From JAGWAJ01 sp026707615 (GTDB lineage Bacteria > Acidobacteriota > Vicinamibacteria > Vicinamibacterales > UBA8438): DNA of 64,000 bases. The DNA lies in contig CBDBMW010000010.1 in the NCBI GenBank assembly GCA_965207595.1, positions 124,001 to 188,000 of the forward strand, given 5' to 3'. Shown piece after piece: positions 27,572-36,092 of the stretch (position 1 is its first letter; every line of letters starts with the position of its first letter). The notes below the pieces were generated by a model. It worked only from the letters and a program-made list of their open reading frames with translations, was not told the origin of the DNA and searched no databases. A program made the position numbers and the translations under genes.

Positions 27572-28246
27572 TCACCCTTCGCGCAGGCGGCCGTTCTCGA
27601 GGTGGAGCACGCGGTCGCAGGCCCCCGCGAGCCGCGGGTTGTGGGTCGCGATCACCGAGGTCAGGCCGTGCCGGGCGTGCATCTCCCGCAGCAGGCGCTG
27701 AAGGGCCTCGCCCGTCGTCTCGTCGACGTTGCCGGTCGGCTCGTCGGCCAGCAGCAGCCCCGGCCGCATCACGAGCGCGCGGGCCACGGCCACCCGCTGC
27801 TGCTCGCCCCCCGAGAGCATGCCGGGTCGATGGTCGAACCGGTCTTCCAGGCCGACCTGCGAGAGCAGCGACGCCGCCCGCTCGCGCGCCTCGGCGCCCG
27901 GACGGCGCGCGATGCGCAGCGGCATCTCGGCGTTCTCGAGCGCGCTGAACTCCGGCAGCAGGTGATGGAACTGGAAGACGAAGCCGATGGTCCGGCTGCG
28001 GAACGCCACGAGCGCCGCGTCGTCGAGCCCCGTCACCTCGGTCTCCCCGACGCGCACCGTGCCGCCGTCCGCGCGATCCAGACCGCCGAGGACGTGCAGC
28101 AGCGTGCTCTTGCCGACGCCGGAGGCGCCGACGACGGCGACCATCTGTCCCGACTCGACGGTCAGCTCGATCCCGCGGAGCACCGGCAGCGTCCGGCCGC
28201 TCCCGCGGTATGCCTTCGAAAGGTTCGTTATCTCGAGGTAGGCCAT
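27572..28246 (-). CDS. lolD: Lipoprotein-releasing ABC transporter ATP-binding protein LolD
   Basis: 224 residues. ATPase that drives release of outer-membrane lipoproteins from the inner membrane. Walker A VGASGVGKSTLLHVLGGL, Q-loop FVFQFHHLLPEFSALENAEM, signature LSGGEQQRVAVARALV and Walker B GLLLADEPTGNVDE are all intact. FQFHHLLPEFSALEN is typical of LolD and close relatives. It starts 39 bp after the lolC/E-type permease gene, so the pair forms a two-gene transporter. Confidence 0.93.
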   Translation of the reverse strand: MAYLEITNLSKAYRGSGRTLPVLRGIELTVESGQMVAVVGASGVGKSTLLHVLGGLDRADGGTVRVGETEVTGLDDAALVAFRSRTIGFVFQFHHLLPEFSALENAEMPLRIARRPGAEARERAASLLSQVGLEDRFDHRPGMLSGGEQQRVAVARALVMRPGLLLADEPTGNVDETTGEALQRLLREMHARHGLTSVIATHNPRLAGACDRVLHLENGRLREG

Positions 28247-28285
28247 GCGGCGCGCGCCTCGGCGGGCCTCCCGCGCGGGCCGGAG

Positions 28286-29527
28286 CTACTGGTAGCGCAG
28301 CGCCTCCGCCGGATCCAGCTTCGAAGCCTGGCGCGAGGGGTACACGGTGGCGACGAAGCAGACGACGAGAGCCACGACGACCACCATCGTGATGTCGAAC
28401 GCACGGACGGTGAACGGCACGTAGGACACCTGGTAGATCTCCATCGGAAGCTGCAGGAGCCGGTAGCGGTCCATCACCGTCGACACGAGATAGCCGGCCG
28501 CGGCGCCTCCGAGCGTGCCGACGGCGCCGATGATCAGGCCCTGCAGCATGAAGACGCGCCGAATGACGCGGGACGACGCGCCCATCGTCTTGAGGATCGC
28601 GATGTCCCGGCTGCGCTCCATCACCAGCATGACGAGCGAGGCGATGATGTGCAGGGCCGCGACGACGACGATGAGGCCGACGGCGATCGAGATGCCCATC
28701 TTCTCCATCCACATGGCGCCGAAGAGGGGTGCGTTCAGCCGCGACCAGTCGTCCGTCACGTAGTTCGGCCCCAGCCGGTCGGGTATCCCCTCCGCCACCG
28801 CCCGCGACGCCATCGGGTCGTCGACCCGCAGCTCCATCATTCCCACGCCTTCCGCGTTGAAGAGCCGCCGGGCGGTGTCCAGCGTGACGAAGGCGAAGGC
28901 CTCGTCGTACTCGAGGAGCCCCAGGCTGAAGATCCCGGCCACCTCCAGCCGGCGCGTGCGCGGCAAGACCCCCAGGGGCGTGGCCGTGCCGGCCGTCGTC
29001 AGGACGCTGAGCTCGTCCCCGACGAAAGCGCCCAGCTTCTGCGCGAGGCGGTCGCCGATGACGACGCTGCCGACGGCCCGCCGCTCCGGCGGCATCGGAA
29101 CGGCCAGGTCGGGCAGCCGGCCGTGGGTCAGCGAGGTCGCGAGCTCGGTAGCCTCCGCCTCGAGGTCCGGATCGATGCCCTTGATGCGGACGAATGCCCG
29201 CGCCTGGCGGGTGAAGGCCAGCGCCTCGCCCGGCAGGGCCGGGGCCGCCGCGACCACCCCCGGCACCCGCAGGAGCTTCTTCGCCTCCTCCCGGTAGTCG
29301 TCGAAGCCGCCCGCCTTCCAGACGTAGACGTGCGCGGAGGCTCCGACGATGCGGTCGCGCATCTCCTGCGCCAGTCCGGTCATCAGGGCCAGGGCGATGA
29401 CGAGCGCCATGACCCCGACCAGAACGCCCAGGATGGAGATGATGGACGTGCTCGCGATGGATGCCTGCTTGCGGCGCGCGGTCAGGTAGCGCAACGCCAG
29501 GTACATCTCGAAGGAAGGCCGGCGCAT
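28286..29527 (-). CDS. LolC/LolE-type ABC transporter permease
   Basis: 413 residues. Inner-membrane permease of the lipoprotein-releasing complex. One N-terminal helix (IASTSIISILGVLVGVMALV, about 24-43), a large periplasmic domain (residues 65-265) and three C-terminal helices (GLIVVVAALHIIASLVMLVM; LIIGAVGTLGGAAAGYLVST; ITMVVVVALVVCFVATVYPS), ending with the FtsX-type LDPAEALRYQ. A single permease with LolD suggests a LolF-like homodimer rather than separate LolC and LolE. GTG 29533 overlaps the lysS stop (GTGA) two codons before the ATG at 29527; either may be used. Confidence 0.9.
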   Translation of the reverse strand: MRRPSFEMYLALRYLTARRKQASIASTSIISILGVLVGVMALVIALALMTGLAQEMRDRIVGASAHVYVWKAGGFDDYREEAKKLLRVPGVVAAAPALPGEALAFTRQARAFVRIKGIDPDLEAEATELATSLTHGRLPDLAVPMPPERRAVGSVVIGDRLAQKLGAFVGDELSVLTTAGTATPLGVLPRTRRLEVAGIFSLGLLEYDEAFAFVTLDTARRLFNAEGVGMMELRVDDPMASRAVAEGIPDRLGPNYVTDDWSRLNAPLFGAMWMEKMGISIAVGLIVVVAALHIIASLVMLVMERSRDIAILKTMGASSRVIRRVFMLQGLIIGAVGTLGGAAAGYLVSTVMDRYRLLQLPMEIYQVSYVPFTVRAFDITMVVVVALVVCFVATVYPSRQASKLDPAEALRYQ

Positions 29528-29529
29528 CG

Positions 29530-31275
29530 TCACTCCCCCTCGCGCGGCCCGGGCCGCGCCGGCCGCAGCAACGGGAACAGGATCACGTCCCGAATGGAGG
29601 GACGGTTCGCGAGCAGCATCACCAGCCGGTCGATCCCGATGCCCTCGCCCCCGGTCGGCGGCAGGCCGTAGGCGAGGGCGCGCAGATAGTCCTCGTCCAT
29701 CGCATGCGACTCCCCGTCTCCGCCGGCCCGGGCCGCGAGCTGCGCCTCGAAGCGGCGCCGCTGCTCGGCCGGATCGTTCAGCTCGGTGAAGCCGTTGGCG
29801 ATCTCCATGCGCGCGACGTAGAGCTCGAACCGCTCCACGGTGTCGGGATCGTCCGGCCGCTGCTTCGAGAGCGGCGAGACCTCGGTCGGGAAGTCGTGGA
29901 CGAACGTCGGCTGCACGAGCGCGTCCTCCGAGAGCTCCTCGAACAGCGCGGCCGCGATGCGGCCCGCCCCCGCGTGGGGCGGAACGGCGACCCCGAGGCG
30001 CTCCGCCAGCTTCGCGGCGGAGTCCCGTTGCCGCAGGTCGGCCTCCGCCACTTCCGTGCCCAGACGCTCGGAGGCCGCCTCGCGCACGGCGTCCCGCAGC
30101 CGCAGGCGCCGGAACGGGCGCGCGTACGAGATGCTCTCGTCGCCGAACGGACCGCTCTCCTCGCCGTCGAGAACCTCCCGCGCGACCGACGACAGCATCT
30201 CCTCCGTCAGCGTCATCAAGGCCTCGGCATGGCTGTAGGCCTCGTAGAACTCCAGCATCGTGAACTCGGGGTTGTGCCGCGTCGAGACCCCCTCGTTCCG
30301 GAAGTTGCGGTTGATCTCGTAGACGCGCTCCAGGCCCCCCACGACGAGGCGCTTCAGGTACAGCTCCGGCGCGACGCGCAGGTAGAGCGGCAGGTCGAGC
30401 GCGTTGTGGTGCGTGACGAAGGGCCGCGCCAGGGCTCCCCCGGCCACCGGCTGCATCATCGGCGTCTCGACCTCCAGGTAGCCCCGGGCGTCCAGGAAGG
30501 ACCGCAGCCGGGCCACCACGCGGGCGCGGGTCTCGAAGACGCGGCGCGAGTCGTCGTTGACGATGAGATCGAGGTAGCGCTGCCGATACCGCGTCTCGAC
30601 GTCGGTCAGCGCATGCCACTTCTCCGGCAGCGGCTCGAGACACTTGGCCAGGACCGTGACGCGGGACGCCCAGACCGTCAGCTCGTTCGTGCGCGTGCGG
30701 AACACGCGTCCCGATACGCCGACATGATCTCCGTCCTCGATCTGCCGGAAAACGCGGAACTCGTCCTCCGAGAGTGAGTCGCCGTCCTGCTGCTCGCCGC
30801 CGTCGCGGGGCTGCCGGCGCACGTAGACCTGCATCCGGCCACCGCCGCCGGAGAGCACCAGAAAGGTGGCCTTGCCGAAGCTCCGTATCGATACGACGCG
30901 GCCGGCGGTTGCGACGAGCGGACGGGTTGCTTCGAGTTCGTCCGCGGGCAGCGCCCCGTACTCCTCGCGCAGTTCACGGACCCCGTGAGTCACCTCGAAT
31001 CGCGGAGGGTACGGATCGACACCGCTCTCCCGCAGCCGCTCCAGATGCCCGAACCGCTCCGCCTGCTGCGACGTGACCGTTGGCCCCGCTCTCAGGCTGT
31101 ACAGCACCCGCCGGCTGCCGGTCTTGATCCGGCGGACCTCCGAGCGGTGCTGGTCCAGGAGCGCTTCCACGTGCTCGCGGGCCAGGCCCGTGTCCTGCGC
31201 GAGGCCACCGACCGTTCTGGCGTTGTAGTGGGAGTTCGCCAGTGCTGCGCGAACTTCGTGCCAGTCGCCCGTCAT
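29530..31275 (-). CDS. lysS: Lysyl-tRNA synthetase (class II) with N-terminal winged-helix extension
   Basis: 581 residues from ATG 31275 (TGATG with the nusB stop). Charges tRNA-Lys. From about residue 75 it is a normal class II LysRS: RFGHLERLRESGVDPYPPRF, OB-fold (VVSIRSFGKATFLVLSGGG), motif 2 in VYEINRNFRNEGVSTRHNPE, EFTMLEFYEAYSHAEALM and motif 3 GIGIDRLVMLLANRPSIRD. The first about 68 residues are extra and look like a winged helix (NARTVGGLAQDTGLAREHVE, then RRIKTGSRRVLYSLR). Ordinary bacterial LysRS is about 490-510 residues. A shorter start near GTG in PTVTSQQAERFG is possible, but the extension is coherent and the ATG is coupled to nusB. Confidence 0.94.
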   Translation of the reverse strand: MTGDWHEVRAALANSHYNARTVGGLAQDTGLAREHVEALLDQHRSEVRRIKTGSRRVLYSLRAGPTVTSQQAERFGHLERLRESGVDPYPPRFEVTHGVRELREEYGALPADELEATRPLVATAGRVVSIRSFGKATFLVLSGGGGRMQVYVRRQPRDGGEQQDGDSLSEDEFRVFRQIEDGDHVGVSGRVFRTRTNELTVWASRVTVLAKCLEPLPEKWHALTDVETRYRQRYLDLIVNDDSRRVFETRARVVARLRSFLDARGYLEVETPMMQPVAGGALARPFVTHHNALDLPLYLRVAPELYLKRLVVGGLERVYEINRNFRNEGVSTRHNPEFTMLEFYEAYSHAEALMTLTEEMLSSVAREVLDGEESGPFGDESISYARPFRRLRLRDAVREAASERLGTEVAEADLRQRDSAAKLAERLGVAVPPHAGAGRIAAALFEELSEDALVQPTFVHDFPTEVSPLSKQRPDDPDTVERFELYVARMEIANGFTELNDPAEQRRRFEAQLAARAGGDGESHAMDEDYLRALAYGLPPTGGEGIGIDRLVMLLANRPSIRDVILFPLLRPARPGPREGE

Positions 31276-31757
31276 CACGATGGCCCGGGCCGCGGGTCGG
31301 ACTCGTCCGCCCCGTGCCCTCCGGCGATCTCGCGCCGCACGCTGTCGAGGACCCCGTTGACGAAACCGGCCGACTGGTCGCCGCTGAAGGTCTTCGCCAG
31401 CTCGATGGCCTCGTCGATCACCACCGGCGGCGGAGTGCTCCCGCGCAGCAGCTCGTAGACGGCCATGCGCAGAATCAGCCGGTCCAGCACCGCCATGCGC
31501 GAGAGGCGCCAGTTCCGGGCGTGCATGGCAATCAGGGGGTCGATCTCCGGTGCCCGGGCCGCGGTGCCGCGGGCGAGCGCCGAGGCGAAGGCCTGCCGGG
31601 ACTCGGGGGCCGGATGGGCCGTCCAGTACAGCGCGTCGGCATCGGGACCCGGCTCTCCGATGCGCCCGATCTCCCACTGGTACAGGAGCTGGAGCGCCGC
31701 CTCGCGGCCCCGGTGGCGCTCCGCCGGATTGAACGCGGGCTCTCCTCCGCTCCTCAC
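31275..31757 (-). CDS. nusB: Transcription antitermination protein NusB
   Basis: 160 residues from GTG 31757, overlapping ribH by 4 nt. Binds boxA RNA together with NusE (S10) in antitermination of rRNA transcription. NusB features: HRGREAALQLLYQWEIGRIG at the start, RNWRLSRMAVLDRLILRMAV in the middle and TPPPVVIDEAIELAKTFSGD, QSAGFVNGVLDSVRRE at the end. The ribH-nusB order is standard. The tail after the domain (GGHGADESDPRPGPS) is polar. Confidence 0.94.
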   Translation of the reverse strand: MRSGGEPAFNPAERHRGREAALQLLYQWEIGRIGEPGPDADALYWTAHPAPESRQAFASALARGTAARAPEIDPLIAMHARNWRLSRMAVLDRLILRMAVYELLRGSTPPPVVIDEAIELAKTFSGDQSAGFVNGVLDSVRREIAGGHGADESDPRPGPS

Positions 31758-32254
31758 ACCGCGGCCCCTCCCGCGGCCCCGGGGAGCGCGCGCAGCGTGT
31801 TGGCGAGCTGAACGGCGGCCATCGCGGCCTCCCAGCCCTTGTTCGACGAGCCCTCGCCGGCCCGGGCCTGCGCTTCCTCCAGCGTGTTGGTGGTCAGCAC
31901 CCCGAACGAGATCGGCACTCCCGTCTCCTGGGACGCGGCCATGATGCCGTGGGCGACCGCGGAGGCGATGTAGTCGAAGTGCGGCGTCTCGCCGCGAACG
32001 ACGCACCCGAGGCAGACGAGCGCGTCGAAGGCGCCCGACTCCGCGGCCCGGCGTGCCGCCAGCGGCAGCTCGAAGGCGCCCGGGACCGTGATGACGGGGA
32101 CGGCCGGGCCGGGCTCCGCGCTCGCCCGCGCCAGCGCCGCGAGCGCCCCGTCCCGCAATCCCTCCGTGACCGGCGCGTGGTAGGCGGACATCACGATGGC
32201 CAGTCGCAGCGCCGATGCATCATCACGACCCTCGATGCGCGGGCTGTCTCTCAT
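31754..32254 (-). CDS. ribH: 6,7-dimethyl-8-ribityllumazine synthase
   Basis: 166 residues from ATG 32254 (ATGA with the upstream stop). Forms lumazine in riboflavin synthesis. Signature parts: RLAIVMSAYHAPVTEGLRDG, ITVPGAFELPLAARRAAESG, DALVCLGCVVRGETPHFDYI (catalytic His), PISFGVLTTNTLEEAQARAG and SSNKGWEAAMAAVQLANTLR. The usual start FNxxI is replaced by MSAYH. Other rib genes are not here. Coupled to nusB. Confidence 0.95.
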   Translation of the reverse strand: MRDSPRIEGRDDASALRLAIVMSAYHAPVTEGLRDGALAALARASAEPGPAVPVITVPGAFELPLAARRAAESGAFDALVCLGCVVRGETPHFDYIASAVAHGIMAASQETGVPISFGVLTTNTLEEAQARAGEGSSNKGWEAAMAAVQLANTLRALPGAAGGAAV

Positions 32255-33033
32255 GCGCCCCTGAACGTCGGCCGCCGCTTCTCCAGGAACGCACGCGTGC
32301 CCTCGCGCCAGTCGTCGGTCGCCGCCGCCACGCCGAAGAGCGCCGCCTCGTGCTCGCACCCGCCGGCCAGCGACATCTGCATGCCTTCCCGGACGGCGTC
32401 GAGAATCGCCCGCACCGCGACCGGCGCCTGCGACGCCAGCCGTTCGGCCAGCGCCCGCGCCTCCGCGGCCAGCTCGTCCGGCGCCACGACACGGTTGACG
32501 AGGCCGATGCGCCACGCTTCGGCGGCCGGTATCGGGTCGCCGGTCAGCATCAGCTCCAGCGCCCGCCCGACTCCGACCAGCCGGGGCAGTCGCTGCGTGC
32601 CGCCGTAGCCGGGCAGCAGCCCGAGGCCAATCTCCGGCTGGCCGATGCGCGCCGTCTCGGCGGCCAGCCGCACCGTGCAGGCCATCGCGATCTCGCAGCC
32701 CCCGCCCAGCGCAAAGCCGTTGATCGCCGCGATGACCGGCTTGCCCATCCGCTCGAGGGCGTCGCACAGGGCCTGGCCGCGCCGCGCGAGCGCCTGCGCG
32801 GACACCGGCGACAGCGTGGCCAGCTCCGCGATGTCGGCCCCCGCGATGAAGGCCCGGTCCCCCGCGCCGGTGAGGACGACGGCGCGGATCGCATCGTCGG
32901 CGGCCAGCGCGTCGACCACCTGCCGGAGCTCGACGACCGTGGCCGAGTTGAGCGCGTTGAGAACCTTGGGACGGTCGACCGTCACTACGGCCACCGCCCC
33001 GGCGCGTTCCACGACGAGCTGTTCAGGTGTCAT
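32251..33033 (-). CDS. Enoyl-CoA hydratase/isomerase family protein
   Basis: 260 residues from ATG 33033. Crotonase fold: VAVVTVDRPKVLNALNSATV, first oxyanion loop DRAFIAGADIAELATLSPVS, second INGFALGGGCEIAMACTVRL and the catalytic Glu segment IGQPEIGLGLLPGYGGTQRL (two glutamates in place for hydration). This matches short-chain enoyl-CoA hydratases of beta-oxidation or butyrate metabolism. A -10-like TATAGT is at 33063-33058, 25 bp upstream. The 86 bp to the next gene hold nothing else I can name. Confidence 0.93.
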   Translation of the reverse strand: MTPEQLVVERAGAVAVVTVDRPKVLNALNSATVVELRQVVDALAADDAIRAVVLTGAGDRAFIAGADIAELATLSPVSAQALARRGQALCDALERMGKPVIAAINGFALGGGCEIAMACTVRLAAETARIGQPEIGLGLLPGYGGTQRLPRLVGVGRALELMLTGDPIPAAEAWRIGLVNRVVAPDELAAEARALAERLASQAPVAVRAILDAVREGMQMSLAGGCEHEAALFGVAAATDDWREGTRAFLEKRRPTFRGA

Positions 33034-33119
33034 CCGATGTGGTCCGGGGCTCCGAGAACTATAGCGCACGGCCCTGGCGGGACCTTCCCCCGCACCGCCT
33101 GCCGGGCCGGCCGGGCGGA

Positions 33120-33293
33120 TCACAGCGGGAAGGGATACATCAGCCAGCTCAGCAGGACGGCCGCGCCCACGAAACCGGCGAACATGCGGGCGCCGAGGCG
33201 GAGCTGCTCGGCCGGCTCGTCCCGCATCAGGGCCGCGAAGACGGCCGACACGCAGCCGGCGAAGAGCACCAGGAGCAGGAAGTGGCTGGTCAC
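33120..33293 (-). CDS. Small membrane protein, 57 aa
   Basis: From GTG 33293, two bases after the stop of the preceding gene: MTSHFLLLVLFAGCVSAVFA, then LMRDEPAEQLRLGARMFAG and FVGAAVLLSWLMYPFPL. Two hydrophobic helices with a short polar loop are predicted. No known family is recognised. It is tightly packed behind two other small membrane-protein genes (33296-34179), which supports it being real. Confidence 0.6.
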   Translation of the reverse strand: MTSHFLLLVLFAGCVSAVFAALMRDEPAEQLRLGARMFAGFVGAAVLLSWLMYPFPL

Positions 33294-33295
33294 GG

Positions 33296-33685
33296 TCAGG
33301 GCTTCCGCCCGCGCGCCGTGTCGAGGGCGTCGAGGACGACGAGCACGTTCAGCAGGCCGGCGGTGAGGATGAAGGTGTTGCCGTACTCGTGCGTCGCCGC
33401 CACCACCTCCCCCTCCCCGAATCCGGCCAGGCGCGCCAGGAGGTAGAGGCCCCCGGCACCGAGGTCGGCGAGCGCCAGCAGCGTCACGACCGGATCCGCG
33501 GGGTCGAGCGGGAACACGCTGCCCTCGAGCCAGAGCCCGACCCCGAACATCAGGGTCAGGACCACGAGAAAGATGCTGCCCTGCCGCACCCGGCCCAGCC
33601 AGAGGTGCCCCGCGCCCGGCAACGCCCAGGCCAGTGCGCAGGCGACCGCGACGAGCCCCGGCTCCGCCTCCGGCGGTCGCTTCAT
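33296..33685 (-). CDS. Small integral membrane protein (DUF6677-like)
   Basis: 129 residues from ATG 33685, overlapping the next upstream gene by ATGA. Three to four hydrophobic segments: LVAVACALAWALPGAGHLWL, GSIFLVVLTLMFGVGLWLEG, VTLLALADLGAGGLYLLARL and NTFILTAGLLNVLVVLDALD. The PGAGHLWLGRVRQGSIF motif resembles the TM2/DUF6677 membrane families seen in Acidobacteriota. No function known. Confidence 0.7.
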   Translation of the reverse strand: MKRPPEAEPGLVAVACALAWALPGAGHLWLGRVRQGSIFLVVLTLMFGVGLWLEGSVFPLDPADPVVTLLALADLGAGGLYLLARLAGFGEGEVVAATHEYGNTFILTAGLLNVLVVLDALDTARGRKP

Positions 33686-34179
33686 GCGTCCAGCCCCTCG
33701 CGGGCCGCGCGAGCGGCGATCCACGCTACCGCGAGACCCAGCGGCACGGCCGAGACCGCGCGCACGGCGTTCGGCACCTCGACGGCCACGGTGAGCGCCG
33801 TCGGAATCGCGGCGGCGATCAGCAGCCGCCGAAGAGCGCGGAGCTCCTCCGGGGTGAAGCGGCGCCCCCGGCGGCCGGGCGCCGGCAGCAGGAGCAGGGC
33901 CAGTAGCAACCCGCCCGGCGCCCCGGCGTACAGCCCCGCGCACCGCGCGCAGACCGGCAACTGCGTGTCCCAGAGGTGGAACGAGCGGGCCGCCTGCTGG
34001 TGGCAGACGAACCCCCCTGCGACGTATACGGCGCTGGCGGCGCGAAACGCCGCCGACTCCGGCGCTCCGTGCGTCACGGCGTAGGGAGCGGCGACGAGGG
34101 TCGCGGCCCAGACCGAGGCGGCCACGGCGAGTCCGCCGACGAGAGCCGGGCCGCGCAGGCTCCTGGACCTAGAGGGCAT
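33682..34179 (-). CDS. DUF2085 family membrane protein
   Basis: 165 residues. N-terminal helix ALVGGLAVAASVWAATLVAA, then the DUF2085 hallmark VCHQQAARSFHLWDTQLPVC followed by ARCAGLYAG: one His and several Cys that could bind a metal or heme (unproven). Two more helices follow. The start overlaps the pfkB end by 11 nt. Family function is unknown. Confidence 0.85.
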   Translation of the reverse strand: MPSRSRSLRGPALVGGLAVAASVWAATLVAAPYAVTHGAPESAAFRAASAVYVAGGFVCHQQAARSFHLWDTQLPVCARCAGLYAGAPGGLLLALLLLPAPGRRGRRFTPEELRALRRLLIAAAIPTALTVAVEVPNAVRAVSAVPLGLAVAWIAARAAREGLDA

Positions 34180-35101
34180 CGAAGTGCGTCAACCTCTTGA
34201 ACTCCCGAAACCGGTCGCGAATGTCGGCAGCCGCCAGCCGCAGCAGCCGGCCGAGGCCGAAGTCCTCGACCGCGAACGACGCCATCGTGGAGCCGGCGAT
34301 GACGGCACGCGCCCAGGCGTCGTGCGTCCGCGACTGCACGGACGCCAGGTAGCCCACGAGGCCTCCGGCGAACGTGTCGCCCGCCCCGGTGGGATCGCGC
34401 ACGTCGGCGAGCGGCAGGGCCGGCGCCGCGAAGAACTCCTCGCGGCGGGCCGCCAGCACCCCGTGCTCCCCCCGCTTGATGACCACGTGCGACGGGCCCA
34501 GCGCCCGGATCGCGCGCGCCGCGCCGACGAGGTTGCCCTCGCCGCTCAACTGCCGCGCCTCCTCGTCGTTGATGACCACGGCGTCGACGCGGGCGAGGAC
34601 CGCCTTCAACTCGGCCGGCGTCCTCTCGATCCAGTAGTTCATCGTATCAAGGGCGACGAACGCGGGGTCGCGCACCTGCTCGAGCACCTCGAGCTGCAGC
34701 GCGGGGTGGATGTTGGCGAGGAACACGATGGGGCTCGAGCGGAACCCGTCCGGTATCCGCGGCTCGAACGCCTCGAACACGTTCAGGTGGGTGTAGATCG
34801 TCTCGCGCGTGTTGAGATTGGAGCCGTATTCACCGCGCCAGCGAAAGGTCTCGCCCGGAACGCGCTGCAGTCCCTCGAGGTCGATGCGGCGCCCCTCGAA
34901 GACGGACGCCCGCTCGGCGTCGAAGTCCTCCCCCACGACGGCGACGAGGCGCACGTCGGTGAAGAAGGACGCCGCGACGCTGAAGAACGTCGCCGCCCCT
35001 CCGACCATGCGCGACACCTCGCCGGACGGTGTGCGCACGGAGTCGAGCGCCACCGAGCCGACGGTCAGAATCGGGTTCGCCGCGCCGCCCCCGATGCTCA
35101 C
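34169..35101 (-). CDS. PfkB family carbohydrate kinase
   Basis: 310 residues from GTG 35101 (GTGA with the mtnP stop). Ribokinase fold: PILTVGSVALDSVRTPSGEV, the GG...N-type substrate site (RMVGGAATFFSVAASFFTDV) and the C-terminal catalytic signature DVRDPTGAGDTFAGGLVGYL with the base Asp. The sugar or nucleoside substrate cannot be told. In several bacteria such a kinase is found next to MtnP and may act on a ribose or adenosine product of methylthioadenosine cleavage (inference). Confidence 0.9.
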   Translation of the reverse strand: MSIGGGAANPILTVGSVALDSVRTPSGEVSRMVGGAATFFSVAASFFTDVRLVAVVGEDFDAERASVFEGRRIDLEGLQRVPGETFRWRGEYGSNLNTRETIYTHLNVFEAFEPRIPDGFRSSPIVFLANIHPALQLEVLEQVRDPAFVALDTMNYWIERTPAELKAVLARVDAVVINDEEARQLSGEGNLVGAARAIRALGPSHVVIKRGEHGVLAARREEFFAAPALPLADVRDPTGAGDTFAGGLVGYLASVQSRTHDAWARAVIAGSTMASFAVEDFGLGRLLRLAAADIRDRFREFKRLTHFDAL

Positions 35102-35961
35102 GCGAGGTACCTGCCGACGATCGGCGCCAGCCGCTGCCGCGTTTCCTCGGCGACCGCCTCGGGCCGGGTGATGATGGCGGTCGCCAGGGCCGTGGCGCAC
35201 TCGCAGCCGCGCTCGACCGGGAGGCGGCTCACCACCGTGCGAATCACGCGCCTCGCCGTCGCGGCATTGTGCTGCAGGGTCTCGATCACCATCTCCACCG
35301 ACACGTTGTCGTGGTCCGGGTGCCAGCAGTCGTAGTCGGTCACGAGGGCCAGGGTGGCGAAGCAGATCTCGGCCTCCCGGGCCAGCTTGGCCTCCTGCAG
35401 GTTCGTCATTCCGATGATGTCCATGCCCCAGGAGCGGTACAGCTTCGACTCGGCCAGCGTCGAGAACTGCGGCCCCTCCATGCAGACGTAGGTGCCGCCG
35501 CGGTGCACGCTCGCCCCGGCCGCCTCCCCCGCCTCGGCCGCGAGCGCGCTCAGGGCGGGGCACACCGGGTGCGCGAACGACACGTGCGCTACGAGCCCGT
35601 TGCCGAAGAAGGTGCTGACCCGGCCCCGGGTACGGTCGAGAAACTGGTCCGGCACGACGATGTCCTCGGGCCGGTAGCGCTCCTGCAGGCTGCCCACCGC
35701 GCTCGCCGAGACGATCCACTCGACGCCGAGCGTCTTGAAGCCGTAGATGTTCGCCCGGAAGTTGAGCTCGGTGGGAAGCAGCCGGTGCCCCGCGCCGTGC
35801 CGCGCCAGGAACGCGACCCGCCGGCCGTCGAGCCGGCCGACGACGTAGGGGGCCGAGGGCGGGCCGAACGGCGTCTCGACGACGCGCTCCTCGCGGTCCG
35901 TCAAGTCGTCCATCTCGTAGATGCCGCTGCCGCCGATCACGCCGACCTGCACTGGATCCAT
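35098..35961 (-). CDS. mtnP: S-methyl-5'-thioadenosine phosphorylase
   Basis: 287 residues from ATG 35961. Phosphorolysis of methylthioadenosine to adenine and methylthioribose-1-phosphate. Conserved segments: VGVIGGSGIYEMDDLTDREE, VAFLARHGAGHRLLPTELNF, GVEWIVSASAVGSLQERYRP, GTYVCMEGPQFSTLAESKLY and IGMTNLQEAKLAREAEICFA. NLQEAKLAREAE and TDYDCW are typical of MTAP. It follows a repeat copy and the epimerase gene at a 16-bp gap. Confidence 0.95.
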   Translation of the reverse strand: MDPVQVGVIGGSGIYEMDDLTDREERVVETPFGPPSAPYVVGRLDGRRVAFLARHGAGHRLLPTELNFRANIYGFKTLGVEWIVSASAVGSLQERYRPEDIVVPDQFLDRTRGRVSTFFGNGLVAHVSFAHPVCPALSALAAEAGEAAGASVHRGGTYVCMEGPQFSTLAESKLYRSWGMDIIGMTNLQEAKLAREAEICFATLALVTDYDCWHPDHDNVSVEMVIETLQHNAATARRVIRTVVSRLPVERGCECATALATAIITRPEAVAEETRQRLAPIVGRYLA

Positions 35962-35977
35962 GGTGGGAGCCCGCCGC

Positions 35978-36092
35978 CTAGCGCCGCCAACCCGTCGCAG
36001 GCTCCGGGTCGGCCCCAGCCCCCACCGTCCCGGGAGCTTGTTCCGCGGCGCGCACTCCGTTGGCGTTCTGCGGCGCAAGCTCCCGGGAGTCT
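35978..36092. repeat. Interspersed stem-loop repeat, copy B, read as coding
   Basis: About 115 bp, nearly identical to 48815-48930. It contains a stem with perfect 12-bp arms CCCGGGAGCTTG (36029-36040) and CAAGCTCCCGGG (36076-36087) around a 35-bp loop, preceded by a GC-rich module (CGTCGCAGGCTCCGGGTCGG). It begins with CTAG, which gives the epimerase stop codon. On the minus strand it forms the last about 37 codons of the epimerase gene. Confidence 0.9.
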
